DNA of 64,000 nucleotides from CAZEJS01 sp964512645 (GTDB lineage: Bacteria > Actinomycetota > Geothermincolia > Fen-727 > Anoxymicrobiaceae): NCBI GenBank assembly GCA_964512645.1, contig CAZEJS010000008.1, positions 1-64,000 of the forward strand, in the 5' to 3' direction. Positions 1 to 8,153 of this stretch are shown in pieces. Position 1 is the first letter of the stretch. Every line of letters begins with the position of its first letter. The translations under genes were made by a program, and so were the position numbers. The notes beneath the pieces are model-generated. The model saw nothing but the letters and a program-made list of their open reading frames with translations. It was not told the origin of the DNA and did no database searches.

Positions 1-1
1 C

Positions 2-721
2 AAGGTGGAGAGCGACCAGGAGGTCATCCCCGAGCGAGCGATGTACCGCAACGACAGAAGAGAGGGCCACGACTCGATCGGCACCACCACCCCTGCCTCC
101 ACCTTCTACCTGGCAGAAGGGACCACGGCCTGGGGCTTCACCACCTATGTGTTGATACAGAATCCCAACGACAAGGCCGCGCGGATCACGCTGACTTACA
201 TGACCCCGACGGGCCCGCACAAGCAGTCCCCGATCGAGATGCCTCCCAACTCCCGCAGGACGGTAAGGGTGAACGACCAGCTTCCAGACACGGATTTCTC
301 CACCATGGTGAGCTCGGACGTCCCGGTGATCGCCGAGCGCGCCATGTACTGGAACTCACCCGCGGGAGAGGCCTGCCACGACTCGATCGGGCTGTCCGAG
401 GCCCACGCCGCCTTCTACCTGCCCGACGGGCAGACCTCAAGCGGACGAGAGACCTGGACGCTCGTACAGAACCCGGGGAAGGCCCCCGTACAGGTGGAGA
501 TCTCCTACATGACCCCCACCGGCAAGGGTAACGTGGTGTTCTCCGACACCATCCCGGGGAACTCCCGCAAGACCTACAACATGGCGGACAGGCTCTCGGA
601 CTCCCGGGCGTCGGTGATGGTGCGCAGCAAGGACCCCTCGAAGAAGATAATGGTCGAGCGCGCCATGTACTGGGACAACCGGGGAGCCGGGACCGACACC
701 ATCGGGGGGTTCTCGGACTGA
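2..721 (+). CDS. Surface/secreted beta-repeat protein, 3' end only
   Basis: The reading frame is open from the left edge of the window and ends with TGA at 719-721, so the N-terminus is missing; the GTG at position 5 is only an internal codon. The visible 239 residues hold about two copies of a unit of roughly 105 residues. Each unit runs through a FYL..G.T motif, then VQNP, then YMTPTG, then NSR.T, and closes with ERAMYW(N/D) and DSIG. From memory, such units occur in large exported proteins of deep-branching Actinomycetota and are probably beta-sandwich domains. A role in the cell envelope is an inference, because the signal peptide is outside the window. No enzyme motif is visible. Confidence 0.7.
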   Translation, partial: KVESDQEVIPERAMYRNDRREGHDSIGTTTPASTFYLAEGTTAWGFTTYVLIQNPNDKAARITLTYMTPTGPHKQSPIEMPPNSRRTVRVNDQLPDTDFSTMVSSDVPVIAERAMYWNSPAGEACHDSIGLSEAHAAFYLPDGQTSSGRETWTLVQNPGKAPVQVEISYMTPTGKGNVVFSDTIPGNSRKTYNMADRLSDSRASVMVRSKDPSKKIMVERAMYWDNRGAGTDTIGGFSD

Positions 722-792
722 TGCCGGCATATTCGTACGTGATCGCCCCGCTTCCGGGGGCCTGCCGTGGTTGCTGATATCATGTACGGGTC

Positions 793-1998
793 ATGGACGG
801 CAGGCACGGAAAAAACCTCTTCAGAATAACCGGCGGGACACCGCTCCTGGTGCTGGTCTGCGCTGTAGTGCTGGTGGACTCGGTAGGGTACGGCGTGGTG
901 GTGCCGATCATCCCGCTGTACGCCGAAAAGCTCGGCGTCGGAGACTTCGCCATCGGTTTCCTCTTCGCGGCGTACGCGATCGCCCTCTTCGTCGCGGCCA
1001 TCCCGTTCGGCATCCTCTCGGACAGGCTGGGGCGCAAGCCGTTCGTGCTCTTCGGGATGTTCGCCATGGCCGGGGCGTTCGTTTTCTACGCCCTGGCGAA
1101 CTCGTATCCCATGCTGGTCTTCGCCCGCGCCCTCGACGGTTTGACCGCCGCCGCCACCTGGAGCGCGGCGCTTGCCCTTCTCGGAGACCGCTTCGAGGGC
1201 GGCGAAATGGGGACGAAGATGGGTTGGGCGATGGCCGCGGCGGCCGTCGGCGGTATTGCCGGGCCGCTGGTGGGAGGAATACTGTCGGATAGCCTTGGCC
1301 ACAGGTCTCCTTTTTACGCCATCGGGATCGTATGCCTGCTCGGAGGGCTGGCGGCGGTTTTCCTCGAGGACCCGCCCCGGAAGGAACGCACCTCTTCACT
1401 GACCTGGAAAGCGCTCAAGCCCGTCTACACCAGCAGGAACCTGATGATCGCATGCGTCGTGACTCTTATAACCACAATGGGCCTGGGACTGCTCGAGCCC
1501 ACCATGCCGCTTTACCTCAAGAACAAGTTCCATCTGGGCACTACGGGCATCGGCATGATCTTCGGGGTAACGATGCTCTTCTACGCCACGGCAAGCCCGC
1601 TCGCCGGCAGGCTCTCCGACGCGGTCGGGAGGAAAAAGCCTATCGTGGCGGGCCTGGCGGCAACGGCCGTCATCGCGCCTTTCGTCGCCATCTTCAAGAA
1701 CATCGTCGCTGTCTACGTGATGATGGGCCTGTTCGGCGCCGCCATTGCGTTCTTCGGAACCCCGTCGTTCCCCCTTGTGACAGACGCCCTCTCCAGGGCA
1801 AGCGACCCTGGCGAGGCCAGCCTGTTCGGCGCCGCGTTCGGGCTTCTGAACGTCTGCTGGAGCCTCGGATATACACTGGGCCCTCTCCTGGGCGGCTCCC
1901 TCATGGGTTGGGCGGGTCTGCTGGCGGCGCTGCTCGCATATTCCGTGCTGCTGGCGGGCCTGGCCGTAACGGTCTGGTTCTTGCTGCCGGAGGCGTAG
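793..1998 (+). CDS. MFS transporter, DHA1-type drug/metabolite exporter
   Basis: This is a 401-residue polytopic membrane protein of the major facilitator superfamily. The cytoplasmic loop motif A appears twice, as GILSDRLGRKP at residues 73-83 and AGRLSDAVGRKKP at 271-283. This is the expected internal twofold symmetry of a 12-helix carrier. The antiporter motif C is recognisable as GGIAGPLVGG near 153-162, which points to a proton-coupled exporter. The polar linker EDPPRKERTSS near 192-202 separates the two halves. The length is normal for the family. The substrate cannot be told from sequence. It stands alone, converging with the next gene on the minus strand. No strong ribosome-binding site is seen before the chosen ATG. 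Confidence 0.88.
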   Translation: MDGRHGKNLFRITGGTPLLVLVCAVVLVDSVGYGVVVPIIPLYAEKLGVGDFAIGFLFAAYAIALFVAAIPFGILSDRLGRKPFVLFGMFAMAGAFVFYALANSYPMLVFARALDGLTAAATWSAALALLGDRFEGGEMGTKMGWAMAAAAVGGIAGPLVGGILSDSLGHRSPFYAIGIVCLLGGLAAVFLEDPPRKERTSSLTWKALKPVYTSRNLMIACVVTLITTMGLGLLEPTMPLYLKNKFHLGTTGIGMIFGVTMLFYATASPLAGRLSDAVGRKKPIVAGLAATAVIAPFVAIFKNIVAVYVMMGLFGAAIAFFGTPSFPLVTDALSRASDPGEASLFGAAFGLLNVCWSLGYTLGPLLGGSLMGWAGLLAALLAYSVLLAGLAVTVWFLLPEA

Positions 1999-2005
1999 GA
2001 TCCGG

Positions 2006-2791
2006 TCACTTGAGATATTTCTCCTGGAATTCCAGCACTACCATGCTCAAGCGCTCGTCAAGCCGCGCGAGGGTTTCGTCCTCGATATCCCCGGGGACTC
2101 CGCCGTAGAAGGCCTGCGCCATGCCCCCGGCCATGCAGGCTATGGTGTCGCTGTCGCCCCCTATCGACACGGCCTTCCTGATCGCGTCCTCGAAGTCGCG
2201 CGACTCGAGGAACGCGATGATGGCTTGCGGTACCGAACCCTGGCACGAGATGTCGGTGAACTCGCGAGCGTACCAGCTCCTTATGCTTTCAAGGGGCTCG
2301 CTGAGATCATACCCGAAGGCGTCCTCGATGAAATCCCTTATCTCCCCGGCGCCGCTGCCCCGCCGTGCGAGAAAGATGGCAGCCGCTACCGCCTGAGCGC
2401 CCTTGACGCCTTCCGGATGGTCGTGGGTGACCGCCGCGCTCTCGGCGGCGACTTCCAGCACCTCTTCGATGGAGTCGAACGCGAAGCCGATGGGGCTGAC
2501 CCTCATCGCCGAACCGTTGCCCCACGATCCGTAAGGACCGGCGCGCGGCCGGCGCGCCCACTTGGAGAAAGCGCCGCCGTAGCCGGCGTGCGGGTAGTAC
2601 TCGAAATACTCCTTGAGCTTCCGGGCAAACGGGGTCCGGTGGATCAGGGCGTCGGCGATCGCCACCGTGAGGACACTGTCGTCGGTGAAGCGGCTCGACG
2701 GCCCGAAAAGAGGGAAGGACGTGGTCCTGATGTTGCGGCTGCGCCCTTCGTACGGCGAGCCTATGATGTCACCCGCGATAGCGCCAATCAT
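2006..2791 (-). CDS. ADP-ribosylglycohydrolase family protein
   Basis: This 261-residue enzyme belongs to the DraG/ARH fold, which removes ADP-ribose from proteins or small molecules using two Mg ions. The N-terminus reads MIGAIAGDIIGSPYE, typical of the family. Metal ligands are visible as TDD at residues 36-38 and as GGDSDT at 211-216. The frame stays open for about 95 codons upstream, but the ATG at 2791 is preceded by GGAGG at a 6-base spacing and begins the conserved domain, so I start there. The stop lies 7 bases from the stop of the convergent MFS gene. The target is unknown; no ADP-ribosyltransferase partner is visible nearby. Confidence 0.88.
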   Translation of the reverse strand: MIGAIAGDIIGSPYEGRSRNIRTTSFPLFGPSSRFTDDSVLTVAIADALIHRTPFARKLKEYFEYYPHAGYGGAFSKWARRPRAGPYGSWGNGSAMRVSPIGFAFDSIEEVLEVAAESAAVTHDHPEGVKGAQAVAAAIFLARRGSGAGEIRDFIEDAFGYDLSEPLESIRSWYAREFTDISCQGSVPQAIIAFLESRDFEDAIRKAVSIGGDSDTIACMAGGMAQAFYGGVPGDIEDETLARLDERLSMVVLEFQEKYLK

Positions 2792-2919
2792 GAGGTGCCT
2801 CCGTTGCCGTTCGATTCTCAGCATATACCAGGGGTGTGACATCCCGGGAGCGCAATGTCCGTGTTCGGCATTGCGTGCAGTTCCTCGAGCCCGGCGACCG
2901 CCCCGGCGCGAAGAAATCC

Positions 2920-3003
2920 TGGTGCGGGGAGAGGGATTCCAACCCTCACGCCTTTCGGCAGCCCGTTTTAAGCGGGCCGTGTCTAGCATTCCACCATCCC
3001 CGC
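2920..3003 (-). tRNA. tRNA-Leu (anticodon UAA)
   Basis: The minus strand folds as a class II tRNA of 84 nt with an encoded CCA. The acceptor is GCGGGGA pairing with TCCCCGC. The anticodon stem GCCCG/CGGGC holds the loop CTTAAAA, giving anticodon TAA. A long variable arm, GCC-GAAA-GGC, fits leucine. The T stem is GAGGG/CCCTC. Two normally invariant bases are changed: the D loop has GC where G18G19 is expected, and the T loop is TTGGAAT instead of TTCGAAT. The two changes would restore a Watson-Crick pair (C19-G56). Confidence 0.93.
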
Positions 3004-3319
3004 TGGCGAGGCCTGCGCCCTCCACCGACGGCTTGCACGTTCCTGCGCGGTCAATCTCCCGCGGCGGTCCGCACACGAGAGCCGCGGGTCCCCGGCGGCG
3101 CCGTTCAAGCTGCCGCCGTCGGCGTGGTGCAGTCCCAATGATATCCCCTTGCCGTCAGGTTCGGTAGAACCGCGCCTTCCACGCGCCTGCTCCTCCAGTT
3201 CCCTGATCGGGGAACACGCCCGGCCCTAAGGCGTGGGGCCAGGCGGTGCGCGCTCCAGGGAGGACGCGCGGCGCGGCTGTGCGGTTGACGGGGAGCCTCC
3301 GGCCCCTCTCGCGGACGGG
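3004..3319. other. Gene-free interval upstream of tRNA-Leu
   Basis: This 316-base stretch lies between the tRNA-Leu 5' end and the stop codon of ppx. It is GC-rich. Short open frames run through it but none has a recognisable product or ribosome-binding site. It must hold the tRNA promoter, yet I see no convincing -35/-10 pair. Confidence 0.5.
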
Positions 3320-4300
3320 TCAGCGCCGGTGGTACAGGTTGATCAACAGGCCGTCCAGAATATCTTTTTCGCTGACGAGGACCTCGTCGAGCCCCGCGAG
3401 GTCCATCACCACCCGCAGCACAGCGGCGCCGCCCACGATAATGTCGGCGCGCCCCGGCTCGAGCCCCATTATCTCGCGGCGTTCCGCCAGGGGCGCGCTT
3501 GCCAGCCTTACGAACATCTCTTCGACCTGCCGGCGCGTAAGCCGCGAGTGATGTATGCGCCGCGTCTCGTACTCCTTCAGCCCCAGGTTGATTCCCGAGA
3601 GGGTGGTGACCGTCCCCGCGAGGCCGACCGCAAGCACCGGCTTCTTCTCCCGCAGCAGCATCTCCAGCGAGGGCTTGAGCCTGGCCACCACGTGGGATTC
3701 CATGCGCCCCACCGACACGGGTGACGGGGGGTCCGACGTCTTCAGGAACCGCTCGGTCATCCTTACGCACCCGACGTCCGCGCTCCCGGCCAGAAGCCCC
3801 GCGAGAGCGGGCGCTCCGTTCTCGCCCGTGACCGGCCAGTCGCCGAGCACCATCTCCGTGCTCCCGCCGCCGATGTCGAATACCAGCACCGGGCCGGCGC
3901 CGTCCGGCACCTCTCCCTCGAGGTCCGACGCCGCCCCGAGATAGCTGAGCCTTGCCTCCTCATCCCCGTCCAGGATCACCGGCCTCGTCCCGAGTAGCGC
4001 TTCCGCGCCGTCCAGGAACTCCGCTCCATTGTCGCAATCGCGAAGGGCGCTGGTCGCGGCGGCGGTTATCCCGGCAGGCCCCAGCGGGCGCATCACCGCG
4101 GCGAAGCCCTCCAGCGCGGTCCTCGTCCTGTTTACCGCCGCGGGCGCCAGGTGATGCGTTGCGTCAACGCCTTCGCCGAGCCTGGTGATGACCATCCTCC
4201 GGTCAACCGTCCCGGTCTTTCTCCCGTCGCAGTCGGCGACGAGGAGCCTGGTCGAATTGGTGCCCAGGTCAAGTGACGCAAGGCGCAGGGGGCCGCTCAC
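3320..4300 (-). CDS. ppx: Ppx/GppA phosphatase (exopolyphosphatase family)
   Basis: The product, about 326 residues, belongs to the ASKHA-fold Ppx/GppA family, which hydrolyses polyphosphate or pppGpp. The first phosphate loop, SLDLGTNSTRLL, is near the N-terminus, and the second, FDIGGGSTEMVLGD, is mid-protein. The length fits the short actinobacterial form without a C-terminal HD domain. I choose the GTG at 4300, which reads VSGPLRLASLDLG; the frame is open further upstream but that part overlaps the DUF501 gene more deeply. It overlaps the end of that gene by 32 bases, so the two are probably co-translated. The DUF501-Ppx pairing is common in Actinomycetota. Confidence 0.9.
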   Translation of the reverse strand: MSGPLRLASLDLGTNSTRLLVADCDGRKTGTVDRRMVITRLGEGVDATHHLAPAAVNRTRTALEGFAAVMRPLGPAGITAAATSALRDCDNGAEFLDGAEALLGTRPVILDGDEEARLSYLGAASDLEGEVPDGAGPVLVFDIGGGSTEMVLGDWPVTGENGAPALAGLLAGSADVGCVRMTERFLKTSDPPSPVSVGRMESHVVARLKPSLEMLLREKKPVLAVGLAGTVTTLSGINLGLKEYETRRIHHSRLTRRQVEEMFVRLASAPLAERREIMGLEPGRADIIVGGAAVLRVVMDLAGLDEVLVSEKDILDGLLINLYHRR

Positions 4301-4898
4301 ACCAGACACCGCCTTCCTCCTCGAGCATCTCCACGCACAGCTCACCCGGCACGGACCTGATCCCACGGCGCCGGGACTCCGTCGCGCCCCCGGCCTCAGT
4401 GTCCCCGCTGCGACGGTCGCCTTGCAGCGCGAGGTGACACGCCAGATGCGCGTGGAGGCACTTCATCGAGCCTATGCGCCCGTAAGCCGCCCCCCTGGAT
4501 GCCACGCGATTCGCGAGCTCTTCCCCCCCGCTGGCCTCGGCTATCCGCCGCTGCACGGAAGCGAGTGCCCTCTCCTGTCGGATGAACTCCTCACGGAGCG
4601 CCTCGTCAGCGTGCAGGCGCATGCCGACCCGCGCTATCTCGCCCCTGCTCTCGAGCCTGCCAACGCCCGTAGAGGCGTTCGGACAGGTCAGCCAGAGCAG
4701 CGGGGGCACGGCCCCGCCGGATCCCGCGAACGGCAGAGTCAAGAGGACGGCGGGCGCTCCGTGGGGGCATCGCCTCGCGATGAGCACCTCCCCGAGAAAA
4801 GGCTTGCCGAGCTGCCTCCTGACCACCACCCGGTCGCGTTCACCCGCTTCCTCGAGAAAGGGGAACAGCTCCAGTGGCGTGCCGGCGGCGTCGCGCAT
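4269..4898 (-). CDS. DUF501 domain protein
   Basis: The roughly 209-residue product matches DUF501 as I know it from Actinomycetota. Visible family features are the start VVVRRQLGKPFLGEVLIARRC, a following TLPF stretch, LTCPNAS and a RLESRGEIARVG helix. The frame continues upstream to 4949, but that would overlap the preceding gene by 37 bases. The ATG at 4898 begins 14 bases after that gene's stop and is preferred. The function is unknown. The constant neighbourhood (FtsB/DivIC, Ppx) suggests a housekeeping link to division or phosphate metabolism, which is only an inference. The C-terminal 45 residues are poorly conserved and rich in Glu and Arg. Confidence 0.8.
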   Translation of the reverse strand: MRDAAGTPLELFPFLEEAGERDRVVVRRQLGKPFLGEVLIARRCPHGAPAVLLTLPFAGSGGAVPPLLWLTCPNASTGVGRLESRGEIARVGMRLHADEALREEFIRQERALASVQRRIAEASGGEELANRVASRGAAYGRIGSMKCLHAHLACHLALQGDRRSGDTEAGGATESRRRGIRSVPGELCVEMLEEEGGVWCERPPAPCVT

Positions 4899-4912
4899 CC
4901 CGGCGCCCGCTT

Positions 4913-5476
4913 TCACTGGTATATCAACGTGATGCCCGCGACCTTCCACTTGCCAGACTCCCTCACCAGGGTCGCGTCTACCCTGCTCTTGTTGCCGTCC
5001 TCGTAGCTGATCGTCCCCGAAACCGCGGCGCTGTCGCCGTCCGCCGTGTAAGCCGGGAAGCTGTAGGCGGCGACCTCCCGGAAAAGGGGCTCGTTCTTGC
5101 GGACGTTATCGGTGAACTCCTCGAGAGGCGCAAGCGCCCCGAGGTTCTTCGACTGGTCCCGGTACGCGGCTTCGTAACGCCTCGAGCGGAGGTGCTCGAG
5201 GTGTTCCTGCAGGACGATTGCCGGGTTCCGCACGTCCGGGAGTGCCTTGAAGGTGCCCGTTGAGAAGAGGGTGGAAAGGTCTACGTCCGGTTCCGGGATC
5301 GCGTCACGCGTGTCGTAAGCCAGCTTGTAGATCCCCACCGCCGCCGCGAACGCTATGACGGCCACACATGCCGCCAGTATCCCGAGGAAGAACCGCCTGT
5401 TCTTTCGTGTGGTATCCCGTGTGGCCCTGTCGGAACCGGCAGCGGCCTTCCCGGTGGTTGGAGCGGTTGACGCCAA
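4913..5476 (-). CDS. Membrane-anchored protein with NTF2-like outer domain
   Basis: This is a 187-residue hypothetical protein. A basic, Thr-rich N-terminus is followed by one hydrophobic helix at about residues 29-52 (FFLGILAACVAVIAFAAAVGI). The remaining 135 residues are soluble and lie outside if the positive-inside rule holds. They contain EHLEHLRSRRYEAAYRD and end in a VxGTISYEDG...RESGKWKVAGI strand pattern. This resembles NTF2-like/DUF4878-type lipoproteins, in which a conical fold ends with a GKWKV strand. No catalytic residues can be named. The gene lies between a proline-rich protein (9 bases upstream) and DUF501 and is probably in their operon. Confidence 0.65.
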   Translation of the reverse strand: MASTAPTTGKAAAGSDRATRDTTRKNRRFFLGILAACVAVIAFAAAVGIYKLAYDTRDAIPEPDVDLSTLFSTGTFKALPDVRNPAIVLQEHLEHLRSRRYEAAYRDQSKNLGALAPLEEFTDNVRKNEPLFREVAAYSFPAYTADGDSAAVSGTISYEDGNKSRVDATLVRESGKWKVAGITLIYQ

Positions 5477-5485
5477 AGTGCAGGA

Positions 5486-7918
5486 TCACTCCCAGAAAGA
5501 GTCCGGGTCCTGCGCTTGCTCCTTCCCTTTTCTCTCTACGTCCTCCTCGAAAAAGAACGAGTTGTCGTCGGCCTTTCCCCGGGTCGAGGTCGGGGGCGTA
5601 GCTTCCTCTACGGTCACCCCTTCGTCCTCCTCCCCGGAGAGGTCCACGTCCTGTGGAGGCGCCGGAGGAGCCTCGTCGGTTCCGTCCCAGGCGGGAGAGG
5701 CCTCCGACTCTTCGCTGATCCCACCTTCCCACGACGGCTGCGCCTGTGGCCCGGCGCCCTCACCGGAGGGCACTTCATCGAACGGCCAATCCGCCGCCCC
5801 GGCAGGCTCTTCGGGCGGGGGAACGGCTGCTGGTTCGCCATCTTCCCGTCGCTCACCCATCAACTCCTGGTATTCGGGCGGCAACTTGAAGTCATCGGGG
5901 CTGGTCGCCTCCGGGCGGACCTGCTCCATAATCCCTTCGCTGTCGAACGGCCTGTCCTCATCGACCGTCTGAGATGGGCCCGGCTCGAACGGCGGTGGCG
6001 CCACTTCCGGCGGGGGAGTCGCATCGACCGCCTCGATCTCCCACGGGGCGAGCTCCGGTGGCGCCTGCTCGAGCCCCCCCGGCTGGCCCTCCATAGCGGG
6101 GATGGTCGGCTCCACGTAAGGCGGTGGCGGCTCTCCCAACCCACCAGGGGCTTCCATGCCCACCTCGGCAACAGGTGGAGGGGCCATCTCCTCGAACGCC
6201 GGTGGCGCCTCTGGAGGCGGCGGAGGCTCGTAGGCCGGGGGCGCCTCGAACGCCGGTGGTGCTTCGCTCACCGGCGGCGCCTGCTCGAACGTTGGCGGCG
6301 CCTGCTCGAACGTTGGAGGCGCTTCAACCGCCGGGGGCTCGTAGGCCGGGGGCGCCTCGAACGCCGGGGCCTGGACCTGGTCCACGGTAGGAACCTCGGT
6401 ATACGGCGGCGGCTGCTCCATGGCGGGAGGCGGCCCTGGATATTCACCCGGCGCGACCGGCGGTCCCACGACCGGCGGAGGCGCTGCAGGCGGCGCCTCG
6501 AACGCCGGCGGGGGCGCCATCTGCGGTGGCGCCATCTGCGGTGGCGGGGGCATCATGCCGCCCGGGGGCACCTCGCCCTTCTTCGGCTTTTTCTCTTTCC
6601 TGGGAGGCTTCTCCCTGGCGGCCTTGGGCGGCTTCTCTTTCCTGGGGGGACGTTCTTTCTTTTCCCTGGGGGGTTTCTGTTTGCGTCCCTTGCCGGCGGG
6701 TTCCACTACCTGTACGGGGCGCCCGAACTCGTCGAGGGCCGGCGGGCCACACTCCACGGTTCCGGCGGGTACAGGCTCCGATGGCACCTGAACCGCAGGC
6801 CCCTGCGGGGCAATCCCCAGCCCCGGCGGGGGCGGGACCATCTGTGGGGGCGCGACCGGCGGTCCCGCTGCCGGGGGCGCCTCGAACGCCGGCGGGGGCG
6901 CCATCTGCGGTGGCGCCATCTGCGGTGGCGGGGGCATCATGCCGCCCGGGGGCACCTCGCCCTTCTTCGGCTTTTTCTCTTTCCTGGGAGGCTTCTCCCT
7001 GGCGGCCTTGGGCGGCTTCTCTTTCCTGGGGGGACGTTCTTTCTTTTCCCTGGGGGGTTTCTGTTTGCGTCCCTTGCCGGCGGGTTCCACTACCTGTACG
7101 GGGCGCCCGAACTCGTCGAGGACACCGCCCGGTACCAGCGGCGGCGGCTGCTCCATGGCGGGAGGCGGCCCTGGATATTCACCCGGCGCGACCGGCGGTC
7201 CCGCGACCGGCGGTGGCGCTGCAGGCGGCGCCTCGAATATCGGCGGGGGCGCCATCTGCGGTGGCGGGGCCGGGGAGGCGTCGAGCACCTGGGGGTGCTT
7301 CGCCTCTTCAATCGCCCCGGGCGCGGGCTCGAGCCCCTCCGCCATCAACTCTTCGAAATCCGCCGTTGGTGCCGCGACGATGGGCCCGGGCGGTAACTGT
7401 GTCGGCTGAAGGTGCGGTGGTGCGGTGGCGGCTTCCCTCACTTCTAAGCCCGCGGGCGGCGGCGGGCCATCCTGGGGCACCGGTGGAGTGACGGCAGGTG
7501 GAGCGACGGGCGGAGGCCCCGCCTCCTCGAACGCCGGGACTTCGGGATGCACGGTGGCCATCCCCGGAGAGGGCGGCGGACCACCCGCTGGAAGCTCTGC
7601 CGGCATGACAGGCGCCTGGGCGACGGCCTCGCCGGGCGGGGGCGCCACCCCCGGCGGCTCGGGCGCGGCTATCTCGGGAGGCGTCTGCTCGCCCTTCTTG
7701 CGCTTTTTCTCCCTGGGCTGCTTCACGGGCCTCTGCTGCCGTGGGCTCTTGCCTACCTCCGTGCCCATCGAGGCGGCTATCCTCGCCACTTCCGCCTCGT
7801 GGCACGCGGGACAGCTCAGGACGTCATTGGTCTCGACGATGCACTGAGGGCATATGCCTTTGTCGCACTCCAGGCATTTGCCTATTGTCTGCTGGCCGGG
7901 ATGCCGTTCACATTCCAC
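5486..7918 (-). CDS. Zinc-finger protein with long Pro-rich repeat region
   Basis: This is an 810-residue protein of unknown function. The GTG start at 7918 is preceded by GGGAG. Residues 1-45 hold a B-box-like zinc site: Cys3, His6, Cys15, Cys18, Cys23, Cys26, then a CPACH pair. The rest is low complexity: PP-rich runs with APPP, FEAPPA and QAPP repeats, interrupted twice by an 82-residue basic block (KGRKQKPPREKKERPPRK and following) at about residues 266-347 and 394-475. The last 170 residues are acidic and close with DDNSFFFEEDVERK. There is no clear membrane segment. A Zn-finger head with a disordered Pro/Lys tail suggests a scaffold or adaptor, which is speculative. Confidence 0.75.
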   Translation of the reverse strand: MECERHPGQQTIGKCLECDKGICPQCIVETNDVLSCPACHEAEVARIAASMGTEVGKSPRQQRPVKQPREKKRKKGEQTPPEIAAPEPPGVAPPPGEAVAQAPVMPAELPAGGPPPSPGMATVHPEVPAFEEAGPPPVAPPAVTPPVPQDGPPPPAGLEVREAATAPPHLQPTQLPPGPIVAAPTADFEELMAEGLEPAPGAIEEAKHPQVLDASPAPPPQMAPPPIFEAPPAAPPPVAGPPVAPGEYPGPPPAMEQPPPLVPGGVLDEFGRPVQVVEPAGKGRKQKPPREKKERPPRKEKPPKAAREKPPRKEKKPKKGEVPPGGMMPPPPQMAPPQMAPPPAFEAPPAAGPPVAPPQMVPPPPGLGIAPQGPAVQVPSEPVPAGTVECGPPALDEFGRPVQVVEPAGKGRKQKPPREKKERPPRKEKPPKAAREKPPRKEKKPKKGEVPPGGMMPPPPQMAPPQMAPPPAFEAPPAAPPPVVGPPVAPGEYPGPPPAMEQPPPYTEVPTVDQVQAPAFEAPPAYEPPAVEAPPTFEQAPPTFEQAPPVSEAPPAFEAPPAYEPPPPPEAPPAFEEMAPPPVAEVGMEAPGGLGEPPPPYVEPTIPAMEGQPGGLEQAPPELAPWEIEAVDATPPPEVAPPPFEPGPSQTVDEDRPFDSEGIMEQVRPEATSPDDFKLPPEYQELMGERREDGEPAAVPPPEEPAGAADWPFDEVPSGEGAGPQAQPSWEGGISEESEASPAWDGTDEAPPAPPQDVDLSGEEDEGVTVEEATPPTSTRGKADDNSFFFEEDVERKGKEQAQDPDSFWE
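6492..6737. repeat. 246-bp exact in-frame repeat, copy 1
   Basis: This block is identical to 6876-7121 over 246 bases, exactly 82 codons, inside the proline-rich gene. The copies are 384 bases apart. The sequence on the right-hand side of the second copy (about 7152-7235) also matches the left flank here (6417-6500), so at least two duplication steps occurred. Confidence 0.93.
6876..7121. repeat. 246-bp exact in-frame repeat, copy 2
   Basis: This is the second copy of the 82-codon block. It encodes the Lys/Pro-rich linker plus PPGGMMPPPPQMAPP. Absence of even silent differences between the copies points to a recent duplication or ongoing gene conversion. Confidence 0.93.
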
Positions 7919-8153
7919 TTCGCTCTCTCCCGCGTCTCATGGCAACGTGTTTCGTCAAGGCATTGAACACAAAGCTATCATACAGGTACCCCACCGGCGC
8001 CGGGCGCCATCAGCCTCGCGCCCATGCCGCGGCACCCTCGTTCCGGCGTACGCGGCCAGTAGCGCTCGTCTTCTATCCTGCCGGCCCCGCAACGCCCGCC
8101 GAGTCATAATTGTAGCACGGCGCCGCGCGAGCGCGGTCATAACCGGGGCGCCT

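Noticed and set aside
2792..3076. N-terminal extension of the ADP-ribosylglycohydrolase
   Set aside because: It would run across tRNA-Leu, and a good ribosome-binding site lies before the internal ATG at 2791.
6417..7235. Repeat cluster considered as a CRISPR array
   Set aside because: The repeats are long, in-frame and part of a coding sequence, without evenly spaced unique spacers.
5516..7396. 626-residue open frame on the plus strand
   Set aside because: It is antisense to the proline-rich gene; GC-rich repeats leave the opposite frame open, and the translation is Arg-rich with no domain.
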